A stretch of DNA of 64,000 bases from Urechis unicinctus. Lineage: Eukaryota; Annelida; Polychaeta; Xenopneusta; Urechidae. Positions 34,056 to 48,726 of the stretch are shown piece by piece; position 1 is the stretch's first letter, and each line of letters begins with the position of its first letter. The position numbers and the translations under genes are program-made. The notes under the pieces are model-generated. The model was given only the letters and a program-made list of their open reading frames with translations, did no database searches and was not told the DNA's origin. The stretch lies in the NCBI GenBank assembly GCA_034190875.2, contig CM067354.1:41352982-41416981 (forward strand), given 5' to 3'.

Positions 34056-35390
34056 CGGTTCCTTTCGCGCCATAGACTTCTGTATTTGCGCCCTCATCAG
34101 GGCAGCTATTCACCCACTGGCGTCCGTTGAGTATTACATCCACAAAGAGGTCGCTGCCATTAACTGACGACCTGTCTCGTAGGTTCATTGATAGCATACA
34201 TTTTGACACAATAGTATTATTAACCAGTCCATTAATGTTGTCTTACAGAGGACCAGGTAGAGGGAAGAAGTTGATTGACGTGAATTGGCTATTGAAGTCA
34301 TTCCTAATAGAACTAAATATCTTTATTTTCTAAGCATTACTTAGATGACAAGCTCTGACCAAAGCGAGCACTTTTATCCACTCGTAAGAGGAGTCGTCCC
34401 TCCAATATTTCTCCCGCTACCGGGTAGAATTATAAACTCGCATTTAATCGGTTAGCGTAGTTATCGTTTAGGGCTATTGGTTGCACCTTCATCCATTTGA
34501 TTAGAATTAAGTTGGATTGATTTAACTAGCTCTAAGCAGCAGTTTGAAGCAGGGTGCGCCTTCATGCGGCCATTGCTGATTCATTAGGAAGTCCACTCGG
34601 CGTCACAATTTCGGTTGGTTTTCGCATACCCGTATGCCGCGCCTGCGCATTTGCAGGGTTCTCATTAAGCGCCCGGCAATCAGCAGTTGTGGAGGTCGTC
34701 GTTTCTCTAACAGGCTTAAGTTGGGCATGTTATTTCATACAGCGACGCAACAGTGTACACAAAGGAGGTCATGGAAAGCTTCACATTACAGACGAAAGGA
34801 TGACTTGAATTGCTGGGAGGGAGAATAAACCTTGTCTTATGCTGATTGATACACGTGGACACACAACGGGCCACGTGTATCCTGCTCTATGGGGCCAGTA
34901 AAAGTCCCCCTCTGGAAGGCACCTCAACAAGCTCGTTGAGGGCGCCTCATCACACCTGATATTAGCATTACGGCCTGTGGTTATTTATAATGTACGCGCA
35001 TGTCTTCAATGACAGCTCCAAAAACGCCGCCATGATTCAGTGATGCACGGTGTGTTATTTGAAATTCAACCTTTTGTGTTTTTTTTGTGTTGCGCCACAC
35101 AATGCCCCATTGTCATCGTCTTCTTCCCTCACTCCATGTCGCTTCGAGTTATTATCATAAACCTGACTTCCATTGATACCTACTATTTACTCTAAGAGAA
35201 AATCACAAATGACGATGCAGTTTAGCAAAAACCAATTTAACATCACTTCTTCAAACGGCGACCTCCATTATTCATGGCGAAATTATGTTGGCCTGTCAAA
35301 CCGTAATTGAATGGTTGCAAATGATCAAACTGGCAGTGAGTCTCATGGAGCTGGTATATATAAACCTTCGCTTCTCTGTCTCTCATATAC

Positions 35391-35520
<130 letters not shown>

Positions 35521-38500
35521 ACACTAACAAACTAACACACACACTTGCACACACACTTGCACACACACGCACTAACACAATAACAAACTAACACACACAC
35601 AAACACACACAAACACACACCCACTAACACAATTACAGACAGACACTAACACATAAATAATAACACACATACACATACACCCAGTAATTTATTTCATTTG
35701 TTACCCTACCTGTAGCTCTCCTCAACTCGCACCTGCCTTACGCTCGTTCCTCTGTCTTCATCATACCACCTGACTTAATTGACCTCCACCTGACATAGTG
35801 CTCCTTGCACGTCTCAGGTCAATGTCAATTAAGCCCATATTCCTAGGTATAAGGCCAATAGAAGCCTCTTGCAAGCTCTCAAGTAAACGTGTGGATTAAC
35901 GATTGTTGACAAGACGGAGGTTGAGTTCTTAGTGGCAACTCGTTACTGCAGAACAGCAGCATACACAATGGATTATCTCCACATCAAGCAGAGTAGGCGA
36001 GTCAGACAGCTAAACATGATAAAAATACAAATATTCGGACATATCTGCCAAAGGCCCCACGAAACTAAAGCCCATCATAAACGCATCAGCAGTTCACCTC
36101 CGCCCATTTTCAATAACTCCAGCCATTCACTGGATCGAGTAAATGGCTGCACCCCGCCATGTTAGTGTCAGCCGCACAGACCCACTGCTTCCATGTGCGG
36201 TTTACAGAGGAATAGCGCCTAATATAATACGGTTAAAACCCAATTATCTCTGACGACATTTGTATTGTGGACGGATCCATTGCCAGACTCCCTCTCACTT
36301 AGTCCCGTCAAACAGTATATGGTATGGCATTATAACTCCACCATTTCCTATATCGACCTGAATATTTACCCTAGAGCGAGTTGATGCGCTCATCAAACAA
36401 GGCCTCAAGGTGTTATGGCATTCGGCCTAACTGAATAGCCTTAACTCTAAACACAGCTAAAAGCTACCCAAATTGAAGCCTTGTCTGTAATGTGTTTTGT
36501 GGATATTACCATATAATATGTTTATCCAATTTCGTTCATTAGTTTCATAGACGCTTGTAAGCGGATGTTTGCTAATGCTCTTCACCCAACTCATCTGAAC
36601 ATTGTGTTGGCATCATTCGTCATTTTGTCCACAGCAGTGTCATTTTCAGGTCGTTGACACCAACAGCAGTCACCCTTTATTCCTTTAAGTGACTCGGACA
36701 AAATGAAGGCTACATCGCCTCTTGGATAGATGAGTTCCAGATAAGAGCACTATAAACAGTGTGGGTTGATGGCACTGTGTTCTGTCTACTTCTAATTGGT
36801 ATTGATTAGTGTTAGCGAAAAATACCTGGCACAGCGGGGCGAGATAAACCCACAGTAGACGGCAGGACGTCGCTTGCTGTTTTCCACGAAGATCACTTGT
36901 TTATTCATCCATCATGAATCTCGCCTGACATTATATGCTTACGATTAACATTCCTAGATATTTTTAGCATTAATGGAAAATGTTGGACGCTGAGAAAAAA
37001 TAACTAAAGGGAAAGGGCGCGGTGTAAGCGAAGCAAAATTAGGGACAATTTCTCTGGGATGACCTTCATGGTGTTTGTCTATCCAATGAACCATACTTTG
37101 CCCGTATCGCGAGGTGCAGTAACAGGCCATTTATTTTTTTTGCCAATGAACGCTTGAGTGCAAAACCACAATTAAATCAAATGTTGATGTGTCTCAAATG
37201 TCTGCTTAAGTGCGGGTGCTAAGAATCAGCAAGCACTCCAATAGTTTCAATAGCACATTCAGGCCTGCAGAAAAATAAAACCACAAGAATTCCTAATGTA
37301 AGTCTATTTCAACTTAAACAGCACAAGACAAATGCATTTATCGGACATTCTAATTAACACTGGATGGATCTTAGTGGCAGCTATCATAACATCTGACAGT
37401 GCCTGGGATGACTCGTACAAGTTTTACAAATACTCATTTCGCTTGATTGTCTCCAGTTTACAAGTATATTCTCTTTGATAATTTCTTCGACCCTCAAGAT
37501 ATGACAACAGGACTGGTGAATCACTCGTGATTTGGACGTTAATTGGTTGTCTCGTTAAGGGGACGAAGCCGATCTGTTTGATGAATCTAATCAATGTTGG
37601 TCCTTCATCTAATGATGTTATATCACCTCGTTGGTGTTTCATTTTATATCAGTAGTAATTTGAGTACTTTTACCAACCATTTTATGTTATAGTGAAATCA
37701 CATGGTGTTTTAAAAACACCATCACCGCAGTTCTTACACCAGTTCAGGGATTGAAAAAGGTGTGGTGCTGCTTTGTAAATATGTCTTATTTAAACTGGAA
37801 GCAATACAGTGAAATTCATCGGGCCTCGCACTAGCTGTTGGCGGAAATCTTGAACAAACTCTTGGCTCGAGGTAACAATGGATAACAGCGAAATCTTGGA
37901 AATCATTTTGCAAACGAATTTCACGTTTATGTGCAATTCCTTGTGCAATTAATTAAGTCGTTCAGCCCTTTCACCAAGACTGTTAGTTAAGTAAACAATA
38001 CTTTCCACGAGCAGGAGAAGGACTGCGAGGATAGCTTCGGACTTTTTTTTATAACATTTATCTAATGATTTGAAAGGTCTTGGTGACAACAAGGCTCTCA
38101 TAAAGTCAGAATGAAAAACTCGACATGCGTTTGGCATTATGTATATGCATGCGGAGAGACAACGAGATTATAGGATTATTCCCACGTGACACCATGCAGC
38201 GTTGGTACACGGGTCAATAGAACTTCAGAGTGTTGTAGTTTCTTTATAGAGCATAGTATCTGTAGCCCGAATACTTTAAGCCATACATGCTTTCATTGAT
38301 AATATTATCTGCATTTCTAACTATCTTACTACAAGCTATTTCAAGAACTATCGCTGCGTAGACGACGCCCAAGGGGCCTGTCCCGGATGTAGGTTATAGT
38401 TACCCATAACGCCTTGTATGTCTGAACCCCTAGATTTTTATATTCTTTCTCAGTCTCTACCTCTGTCTCCATCTCTGCCTCAACCCTTATCTATTTGATC

Positions 38501-38650
38501 CCCTACTCATCCTCTGCAACCTCCCCCTCCTCTCACTATCTCTCACTATCTCTCCCTTCCTCCCCCCCCCCTCTCCTCCCCTTCCGTCCAGGTCTCTTCT
38601 CCTCCCTACCAAATCTCCTCTCCATCCCAACAGCTTTACTGTTGTATGGC

Positions 38651-39820
<1,170 letters not shown>

Positions 39821-39899
39821 CCTTTCTATATTGGTCTCCCTTTTGCTTCAACCCCTAACTCGCTATATATTTCTCGTTCTCTGTCACAACCCCTTCAAC

Positions 39900-40640
39900 T
39901 CTATATCTGTCTCCCTCTCTACCTCATCCCATACCTCTCTATATCTGTCTCCCTCTCTACCTCATCCCCTACCTCTCTATATCTGTCTCCCTCTCTACCT
40001 CATCCCCTACCTCTCTATATCTGTCTCCCTCTCTGCCTCATCCCCCTACCTCTCTATATCTGTCTCCCTCTCTACCTCATCCCATACCTCTCTATATCTG
40101 TCTCCCTCTCTACCTCATCCCCCTACCTCTCTATATCTGTCTCCCTCTCTGCCTCATCCCCTACCTCTCTATATCTGTCTCTCTCTCTCTCTGCCTCATC
40201 CCCTACCTCTCTTTATCTGTCTCCCTCTCTGCCTCATCCCCTACCTCTCTATATCTGCCTCCCTCTCTACCTCATCCCCCTACCTCTCTATATCTGTCTC
40301 CCTATCTACATTTTTCCCTACCTCTCTATATCTGTCTCCCTCTCCACCTCATCCCCTACCCCTCTATATCTGTCTCCCTCTCTACCTCATCCCCTTCCTC
40401 TCTATATCTGTTTCCATCTCTGCCGCAAGCCCCCCCCCGCCCTATTTATATATGTCTCCCTCTCTATTTCAACCCCTCTTTCTCTTTACCGGTCTTCTCT
40501 CTCTCTCTCTCCCACTCTTTCTCTCTCTCTCTATCTCTCTCTCTCTCTCTCTCTCTCACTCTCTCTCTCTCTCTCTCCTTCTCTGTCTCAAACCGACGCT
40601 CCCTCTCTCTCTCTTTGTCTCAAACCAGACGCCCCCTACT
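39900..40640 (+). repeat. 38-bp pyrimidine-rich minisatellite and CT tract
   Basis: About 14 units of 38 bp (CTCTCTATATCTGTCTCCCT then CTCTACCTCATCCCCTAC) to about 40440, then degenerate CT repeats. The 323-residue open frame through it is a repeat artefact. Confidence 0.95.
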
Positions 40641-40795
40641 TTCTCTTTCCTTTCCCTCAACACCCATCCCATATCTGTATCTGTCTCTATCTGTCAACCC
40701 AAACCCCTACTCTCTCTCCCTCTGTATCAGCCACAACTTCCTCCCCGACCCTTCGTATCTACCACCGCCAGTTTAAGCGGTGCTTACGCGGTATA

Positions 40796-41040
40796 TATGT
40801 GAGTTTTGAGGGTGCATAGGAGATCTAAGACTGCGTATAAGATCGTGTAAATGAGAGTTATGATGGTGTATATGAGGGCTGTAAGTGTGTATATGAGGGC
40901 TGTAAGTGTGTATATAAGGCTGTAAGTGTGTATATAAGGCTGCGAGTGTGTATATATAAGCTGCGAGTGTGTATATAAGGCTGCGAGTGTGTATATAAGG
41001 CTGCGAGTGTGTATATTGGAGGGTATATATGGGAGGGTTG
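40796..41040. repeat. 20-bp minisatellite (CTGCGAGTGTGTATATAAGG)
   Basis: About ten units of 20 bp with size variants near the start. It precedes copy 2 in the same way that the 21-bp array at 30603-31195 precedes copy 1, and shares the GTGTATAT core. Confidence 0.92.
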
Positions 41041-42740
41041 ATTTATGCAGTTGGTGGATTGTGTAGGGAAGGCCTTCAGACGCAAAAATCAATGGTGTCG
41101 ATGGATGGCTACTGTAAATGAGATTGCTTCACATGAATGTCTTGGTTGCGATTATCACTCAACTATTACTCTGTGTACTCCAGTGTATCATTATCTGTAT
41201 ACAGCGTGGGTCGGCGTAAGGAACAGCGAGGTGTAAGTTGATCTCTGGATGATGGTTTCAATTCCGGTTGTGTCTTGTTTAACGAGGCGCGGGATATGGC
41301 AACAAAACAGCGCTTGTAACCAATTGAGAAGTGTCATCTTCCTTCAGCGACTGCTCAATAGCGATCAGTCTGGTGACGAATAGTGACATATTCTGCTGTA
41401 CGGAAGCGGATGTCGCCTGGCGATGTCATCTACCTATTTTGTCGTCGATAAGTCAATCAGTGACTTGATGAGGACGCGTATCTCCAGCATGATTTGTTTT
41501 GTAATGAATAGCCCAACAGACCAACAGTCGATCGGGTACTCCCTTGTTGGTCTAACAGGAAAACCCTCCGTTTATCGGTAGATTGACAAACATGCATCAC
41601 GTTAAAAATACGTACTGAGAAGAATTTAAACCCACCAACAGTGAGAGTATTGACTAAATTTAATTACTATGGGTTTTTGTTTTACCAATATCCTGGAGAA
41701 CACTTGATATTGTCAACAAACGGTCTCTTGCATGACGTTGTCGTAAACGACCGCGTGGAATTTGCTAAGTTTTTATCATACCATCATCCGCTTGATAATA
41801 CATTTCACATGTGAGTCAGTTTATACTTGATTTATACCTTATAACTTTCCAACCTAGTTGCCTTTTCCTCTCCTTTATTCATCATCATAACAAGTCCGTT
41901 TCCATCTGACTTACGTTGCGCAATCTCGCCGCCATATTGGAATTTAGTCGGAAAAGTTAATCGCCTCGCACATTTAGGCGATTATGCATATTCACAAGTT
42001 GCTGCGATACCTGAGACTCAAATGCGATGCATAATACTGATTGCTTATTAAATTGGACTTGTTAAATCAAGTTGACATCGTGAAGGTAAGTTCTTATCAT
42101 CGCATTTTCTACATAGGAAATGCCCACTTCGAGAACCAAGAGGCAGCGCAAGCTCCACTTGGTTCAAAAGAGCTAGTTATGAAGAGTAACTGAGTTTTCT
42201 TCGCTGGGTGATTCACTGTGTATTGTTAAACTTACGAAACAGCTGAGTCATGCATTGTACACTTAGTAAGCATACTCAATGCCTGGAGCTAAATGAGACA
42301 TTGAGGTGCTATTTTCGTCCTCCAAATTACATGTTACAAATTTGTATACAGCTGGAAATAAAAGAAAGAGAGATGTGCAGATAAATGCCAAACGTTGGCA
42401 CGTCATCGCACGCTGATAGCCTCGCTGACGCGCGTGAGTTATAACGCCACACGAGAGACAAACGACTGCAAAAAAGAATGCGATTTGCGCGGATCATAGG
42501 GCAGGTCGGAAAATGGGGTGCTGTTTGCCATGTCATACAGCATGCGGTCTAGTGCGGTGAGTGCAACAACTTAGTAGCGGTGGTTTATTTCCGTCAGTTC
42601 AAAGCTCTCAGTATGATTTGTACTGTTTTGAACGAAGCTATTAAACTAATTTACTTCACTTTATAAGAGTATGATGTGAATGACATTACAGGATGACTCA
42701 ATTTAAGATAAAAACATTGAGTTGATGTTTTACATCACCC

Positions 42741-42800
42741 AGGTGGCTCAATGGTAGCCCAGTGAGCAGAGGGCAAAGCGAGGGGTTTCACAACGGGATT
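42741..42800 (+). ncRNA. Possible tRNA-derived SINE head
   Basis: GGTGGCTCAATGGTAG matches the tRNA A-box region (tRNA-Gly-like), and GGGGTTTCACAAC sits roughly where a B-box should be but is degraded. No intact cloverleaf. Weak call. Confidence 0.2.
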
Positions 42801-42849
42801 TTGTGCCAAGTGCACTTGGTAATGTCACATTTTTCCTTCGCATCTCTTC

Positions 42850-43265
42850 CCTAAGAGCTCACCTCCCTTTCCATCGAGACGTCTTGTCCCTCTGCCAGCT
42901 CTCCTTTCCTCCCCTTCCTACCAGATTTCTTTTCCTCCTTGACTATTCTCTTCTGTTCCCTACAAGATCTACCTTTCTCCCTGCTAGCTCTCCTCTCCCC
43001 TCTACCAGCTCTCCTCTTCTCAAAGCTTCCAGGTCTTTCCCTTTCCACCAGCTCCCCTCTCTGCCTTACCAACTTTCTTCTCTTTCCCTACCAGCTCCCC
43101 TCTCCACCCTACCAACTTTCTTCTCTTTCCCTACCGACTCCCATGTCCACCCTACCAACTTTCTTCTCTTTCCCTACCAGCTCCTCTCTCCACCCTACCA
43201 GCTTTCTTCTCTTTCCCTACCGACTCCGCTTTCCACCCTTCAAGCTGTCTTCCCCTCCCTTTCAA
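42850..43265 (+). repeat. 43-bp pyrimidine-rich minisatellite
   Basis: CT-rich throughout, with a clear 43-bp period from about 43075 (TCTTTCCCTACCAGCTCCCC then TCTCCACCCTACCAACTTTC). Counterpart of the 21-bp array in copy 1, followed in both copies by GACGACCTGTCTCG. Confidence 0.93.
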
Positions 43266-43369
43266 TTATCTGACGACCTGTCTCGGAGGTTCATTGATAG
43301 CATACATATTGACACAATAATTTTATCAACCAGTCCATTCATGTTTACTTACAGAAGACCAAATGCTTT

Positions 43370-43866
43370 TTGACAAAACCGAATACAATGCTCTTAGGTC
43401 GAACCAACGAACATTTTGATTACCGAACGGGCGATGTCGCTATAGAGGAGGTGTCAGAGGAAAGAGGTTTATGTGTCTGGTTTGATCAGTCTTTCAAATG
43501 TAGCAAACGAAGCAGTGCAGCTACTGTAAAGGATAACAGAATTATCGGGGTGATCAGACAAACGCTCGCTGATCACTTTAAGGGAGTTTTTATAGAACGT
43601 TACTTGGCACTGTTTAGAATACGCGGGCGTTAGAACTGACATCTCTTAAAACACGACGTCCCTGGGGAGATCTCATACAGGTTTTCAAATTGATCAATGT
43701 ATTTAATAATATCAGCATTTATTTGGGTTTTTATCTCAGCTTCTTAGTCCTGAGAACTCAAGATGCTTATACATTGGAAAAATCTAAAGCTAGGATTTAA
43801 ACTTATAAGGAATTGCTGTTACCATCAAGTTGTGACCCAAATAATAGCTTACTAGTCAATATAATG
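43370..43866 (+). pseudogene. Non-LTR retrotransposon reverse transcriptase relic (CR1/Jockey type)
   Basis: Two pieces of the C-terminal part of a LINE reverse transcriptase lie in order but in different frames. Piece 1 (43370-43618) reads LLGRTNEHFDY, then an E-E-V-S-E-E-R-G-L-C-V-W-F-D stretch and NRIIGVIRQT, matching the E-K-D-L-G-V ... K-A-N-R-I-L-G-x-I-R-R-T-F block. Piece 2 (43630-43866, shifted frame) reads LELTSLKTRRPWGDLIQVFK, then an internal stop, then YTLEKSKAR, matching the L-x-L-x-S-L-x-x-R-R-x-R-G-D-L-I and final R-x-Y-x-L block. About 50-60 codons between the pieces are missing, and the catalytic part is absent. The element cannot be active. It interrupts copy 2 of the duplication only. 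Confidence 0.85.
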
Positions 43867-45148
43867 GTCGAGACGTCACAATTTCGGTTGGTTTGCGCAC
43901 ACCCGTATACTGCGCCTGCGCATTGACAGCGTAAATCATCAATGGCTGCAGCCGTGGAGGTCATTTGATAATGCATTGGTCTTATTCATTATGATTCCCC
44001 ACGGGATCAAACATCAATCTGGCTTGCTACATACAATCAACTGCTCAGTGCAATTTGTTGATTTGACTCTGTCCATCAGATGTTGAAGCTCGGTACGTTA
44101 TTTAGTGACGCAACCGTACGTACGTGAGGTCAGGCTAATCTCCTGCTATAATGTAGACGACAAGAAAACATGACTGTTAAATGGGTAGGAGGGATAATAA
44201 ACCTTATCTGCCCTACATGACCGGTGCAAGTCGCCCTGACGGTAAGACCTCAATCAGATCATTGAGGGCGCCCCGTCACTCCTGATATTAGCATTACGGC
44301 CAATCTTCATGTATAATGTACGATCATGTCTTCATTGGCAGTTCTAAAAAAGGCGTCAGGATTCAGAGAAGCATGGGTCGTAATTTGAATCTCAACCTTT
44401 TGTGTTTAGTTGTGGTTGGGCTGGTTTGGTTACGTGATAATGCGCTGTCTGGTGCACCACACAATGCCCCATTGTCATCGTCTTCTTCCCCCACCTACTC
44501 CATGTCACACTTAACAAAACACCCCGAGCTGGTTTTATGAGTTATTGTCACAAACCTGACCTCCATTGAAACTTACTATTAACTCTGCAAATATTATAGT
44601 CGACCAAACTTTGTTTCGCAAGTGCATTTTACGTTAACTTTTTGAAGTTCACGAAGTTCACAAAGAACAATGCAGTTTAGGAAAAACCGAGTCTAAGCGC
44701 TCTTCTCCGTACATGGACCTGCATTATTTATTGCTACGCTATTCTAGACCCGGCCAACTTATAATTGAATGGGAGGGTTTAAAAAAAGCTTCGACCAGTT
44801 TTAACCGACAGTTGATCGTCCATTCATCAATAACGTTTTTGTCTCTCGTGTTATATAACAATACGTCCCGTGAGAGATTTCCTTCGGTTGCTTGTGAACT
44901 GCGATTCGGTCAAATATACCCGATAAAATCTACATTGCAAGTATATCATCATATAAAAGTAGTTCACCAATGTAATAACAAAAGGTCCTTGCAATTCACT
45001 TTCCATATTGACGTTCAGGCTACCATTTGTTGGTGAAACTGTCAAATAAAGTAGGTACCCCAATGGCTTACTGAGGCAAGTGATTCCGTGTATAATTTAC
45101 TGGCGGCGTGCTCATTCATAACACCCCAAAACCACCTGCCTCTCTCGC

Positions 45149-45150
45149 AT

Positions 45151-45220
<70 letters not shown>

Positions 45221-45475
45221 ACACACACCCACTGTATCTATAGCACGCTCACTCTCTCTCTTTTTCTCTCTCTCCTTCCTATCCCCTCTCTCTCACTCTC
45301 TCACTCACTCACTCTCTCTGTCGCTCTCCCTCTCTCTCTTTCTCTACCTCTCTCTCTATTTCTCTCTCTTTCTCTCACAATCTCGCTCTCTCTCTCTCTT
45401 CTTTCTTTCTCTCTCTCCCTCTTTCTTCCTATCTCTCATATATATATCTCTCTCTCTCACCTCACCCCATCCCAC
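45149..45475 (+). repeat. CT microsatellite and CT-rich decay, copy 2
   Basis: Uninterrupted CT of about 70 bases, then degenerate CT/CTTT sequence for 250 bases. Positional counterpart of the compound microsatellites in the other copies, but the CA half is reduced to a few bases. Confidence 0.95.
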
Positions 45476-47654
45476 ACGTCGTCCCCGTCGTCCACCTTCA
45501 TCATATCACCATACTGATTTGACCTTCATATGTTCTGCTGTTCCTCACGTGTCTCAGGTTAATGTCAAGTCAACCCATATTCCTGTGTATTAGGTCAATA
45601 TAAGCCTTCTGTAATCTCTCAAGTCAATCTGTGGATTAACGTGTGTTGACCAAACGGACGTTTTGTTCATAGCGGCGACCCGTTTTCACTGGACAGCTAC
45701 ATACACAAAGTAATAACTCCACACCAAACAGTTAAGCGGGTCCGACTACAACTGACGACAACCCTTCCGCGATCAAAGACCCGAAAATGAGCTCGGAGCC
45801 GATTGATTGAAGCCCATCACATACAATGCCAAGATATACCTCCGTCCGCGTTCAATCAGACGAGTCATGGAAGTTGAGCTGTTGCCCCTTGTATTACCAC
45901 AGCCTCATCACATCCAGTCTATAGAACAAATCTATAGTCAAATGAACATACCCTACCTCTTAGAGGTTCGACATAAGCGAGGCCAAGTTATATCAAACTG
46001 TCTCTCCATGCTTAATACTGCCTGGGAGAATAGCTAGATCAGCTATAGTCTCAGCATGACCAGCATGAGGAACAAATCAATCAAGCAGTCAATTAAACAT
46101 CCCATACTTCTTACTGCTGTAATGATACATCGGACTGGCTGTGATGAATGCTTACTATGACAGTCATGAGTGCGAGGTGTTATGACTGAGTCAAGCGCAG
46201 AAGCTCGGTTCCCCATGCGAAGCTTCCGAGCCCCCAGTCGCTTCATCTATTTATAGTCCCGTACTTGCTCTTTCCTGCGTTGGAATCTGATGAAGCCTGC
46301 TTAACGGGTAGAAGATGTTATTATATGATATGAATCGGAAGGAGAAAACCACACATCAGTCATTCCTAATGACCTACAACCCCTGTTAAAGACGGAAAAT
46401 AATATGCTCTTCTATTAAAGTACCTTATTATGGATGATAACAGCCAGCTGGATTTAGTAAATCGGTCCAACAGACGCACTGCTTCCATGTGCGGTTTACA
46501 GAGGAATAGCAATGTGACGCCCAATAAAACACGGTTAAAACCCAATTACCTCCGAGATTTGTATAATAGACGGATCCATGGCCAGACGCCCTGTCCTATT
46601 CGCCCGTCAAACACAATCGGTGGTGGCATTATAACGCCGCCATTTTCTGTATCGGCCTGAATATTTACATCTCAGTGGGTTAATGCACTCGTCAAACAAG
46701 ATATTACGGCTTAATGTCATTCGTCCTAACTGAATAGCTTCATTTATTGCATAGGAGTTGGTTGGCGAATGTTCACACAAACTCTTCTGACAAATTAACA
46801 CCGCGTTTGTAAACACCGTGTTGGCATCATTCTTCGTTCCACCGCAGTAGCGCCATCTTCAGTTCGTTTCCAACAGCACCAGTCATCAGTGATAAGACTC
46901 GGGCATGATGAAGGCTGCATCGTCTTCAAATAGCAAGAGAACAGCACAGTAACCAGTGTGGGTTAATGGCATAGTGCTCTGTCCTTATCTCAATTGCACT
47001 GGTAAGTGTTGACGTAAATACTTAGTATACAGCAGGGCGAGATAGAACCACAGCTCGCAGCGGGACCTCGCTTGCCTCTTTGGTATTTAAACTGTTTTTA
47101 GTTCATTTATGGTGAATTATATATCTCGCCATACACAATATACTCATGGTTATATTCATAGATATATTTTCAATTGATTGAAGAACTCCAACACCCATCT
47201 AAGGTCATTGGGCGTGGTGTGAGCGAAGAAGAACGTGAGACGATTGCTTTTCGATAAACCTCAACAATGTTTGTCTGTCCAATGACCCATAATCCGCCTA
47301 TATCGGCAGGTCAGCCATTCTTAGGCCTGAATGCTAAGCAGCAATTAAAGTACAAATAATATCGATGTTTCACAAATGTCTGCTTAAGTATGGGTGCATC
47401 AACAAACAGTCGAATGGTTCTTTGCTTCATATTCAGGGGTGCGGATAAATTCAAACACTGGGAATATCAATATAGAAAATCTATTTTGTCCTTAACAGCA
47501 GAGCCTGAAGGCATTTGGTCGACGTCGATACCCATACGGTTTATCATTGATGGCTGCAGCTATAAATATCTTTACATTTGAAGTTGCTTGTGGACGGTAA
47601 CTGGATGACTCATCCTATACGTCATAAAGGAGCCGCACCGGTGTTTAAAATACA

Positions 47655-47725
47655 CTTGTCTGAGTATCTAAGCCTATGCTTTTTACTTTCATCTTCGACC
47701 CACAGGTTGTGGGTTCGATCTCTCT
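47655..47725 (+). ncRNA. Possible tRNA-Leu-like SINE relic
   Basis: TCTGAGTATCTAAGCCTATG resembles the A-box region of a Leu-type tRNA (G-A-G-x-G-G-T-C-T-A-A-G), and GTGGGTTCGATCTC (47709-47722) is a good B-box. No foldable full tRNA. The 33-bp minisatellite starts directly after it. Confidence 0.3.
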
Positions 47726-47729
47726 GACT

Positions 47730-47995
47730 AATTACTTTAGGTACCGTCAATCCTTCATGACTGGTTGCTTTAGGTACCGTCAATCCTTCATGACTGGTTG
47801 CTTTAGGTACCGTCAATCCTTCGTGACTGGTTACTTTAGGTACCGTCAATCCTTCATGACTGAATGCTTTAGGTACCGTCAATCCTTCATGACTGGTTGC
47901 TTAAGGTACCGTCAATCCTCCATGACTGGTTGCTTTAGGTACCGTCAATCCTTCATGACTGATTGCTTTAGGTACCGTCACTCCTACACGACTCG
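47730..47995. repeat. 33-bp minisatellite, eight copies
   Basis: Units read TTAGGTACCGTCAATCCTTC then ATGACTGGTTGCT. The 33-bp period keeps both strands open with an 11-residue peptide repeat, a repeat artefact. Confidence 0.96.
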
Positions 47996-48217
47996 CACGA
48001 CCACTTGGCCCTGTCTTTGAAAGGGGATGCAGAAGACCTGAGGGCCTAATGGTCAGACTATGGCCCTCCATCTACGCAGCTGATATCGTTGTTGAAAGTG
48101 CCTAGTATAGATAGTGACTGTAATCTATTACAGGGTGTTGACAAAAACATCACCAAGTTCATACGGCCATCCGAGGAGGAGAAGTACCTATTCACCAACG
48201 AAAAGCGAGGACTTATG

Positions 48218-48325
48218 CGGACACACACACACACACACACAAGCACGCACCTCCCCCCACCCCACACACACATACACACACAAGCACGCACCTCCCCCCA
48301 CCCCACACACACATACACACACGAC
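48218..48325. repeat. CA tract with two 41-bp units
   Basis: CA repeat containing two copies of AAGCACGCACCTCCCCCCAC followed by CACACACATACACACAC, 41 bp apart (48241 and 48282). Confidence 0.93.
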
Positions 48326-48726
48326 ACTGCTAGATACCGCTTTAAAAATCTATATCTAATGGGTCATAAGTTGCAAGAACTTGATGACATCATGTCTAAT
48401 ATAAAATTTCAAGTCAGATTGAAAACTCTCAGAGCACACTGTACATGTACGAGTAGGGATAACAAGATCGTGTGATCAGTCTACAGCCACGTGACACCAC
48501 TGAGCGTAAATGCACGTGTCAATAGAGCCTCTGTACATCAAAGAGTGTTGGTTTACTGCAGTACCACATAGCATCTGAGCTGCACACGTTTCATAGAAAA
48601 TATCATCTACATCTTTGTACTGTTTTTTTTAACTCTTCGGGCCTTACTGGTTTGTATTGTTGCAACCTTTACAATCCGGCATTTGTTCTGCAAGTTCTCG
48701 ACGAATGGGTCAATGAACCTGAAAAA

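Larger units (their letters stand above)
41373..48720 (+). repeat. Large noncoding duplication, copy 2
   Basis: Collinear partner of 31225-38650 (anchors listed there), offset by about 9-10.3 kb. Differences from copy 1: an extra segment of about 0.75 kb at 41425-42185, a reverse transcriptase relic in place of the interval 34262-34598, and shorter or different minisatellites. 41425-42185 carries, on the minus strand, ATGGCGGCG followed by a GTAAGT donor near 41917. Confidence 0.85.

Noticed and set aside
32650-34167. Open frame of 505 residues rich in Ser, Pro, Thr and Leu
   Set aside because: It is the 21-bp pyrimidine minisatellite; two other registers are also open and the period is a multiple of three.
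39831-40802. Open frame of 323 residues resembling a hydrophobic membrane protein
   Set aside because: CT-rich 38-bp minisatellite and CT tract; hydrophobicity follows from CTC/TCT/CTT codons.
42060-42095. Consensus donor GTGAAG/GTAAGTT on the plus strand
   Set aside because: All upstream frames contain nearby stops and no acceptor or ATG supports an exon; at most a noncoding exon end.
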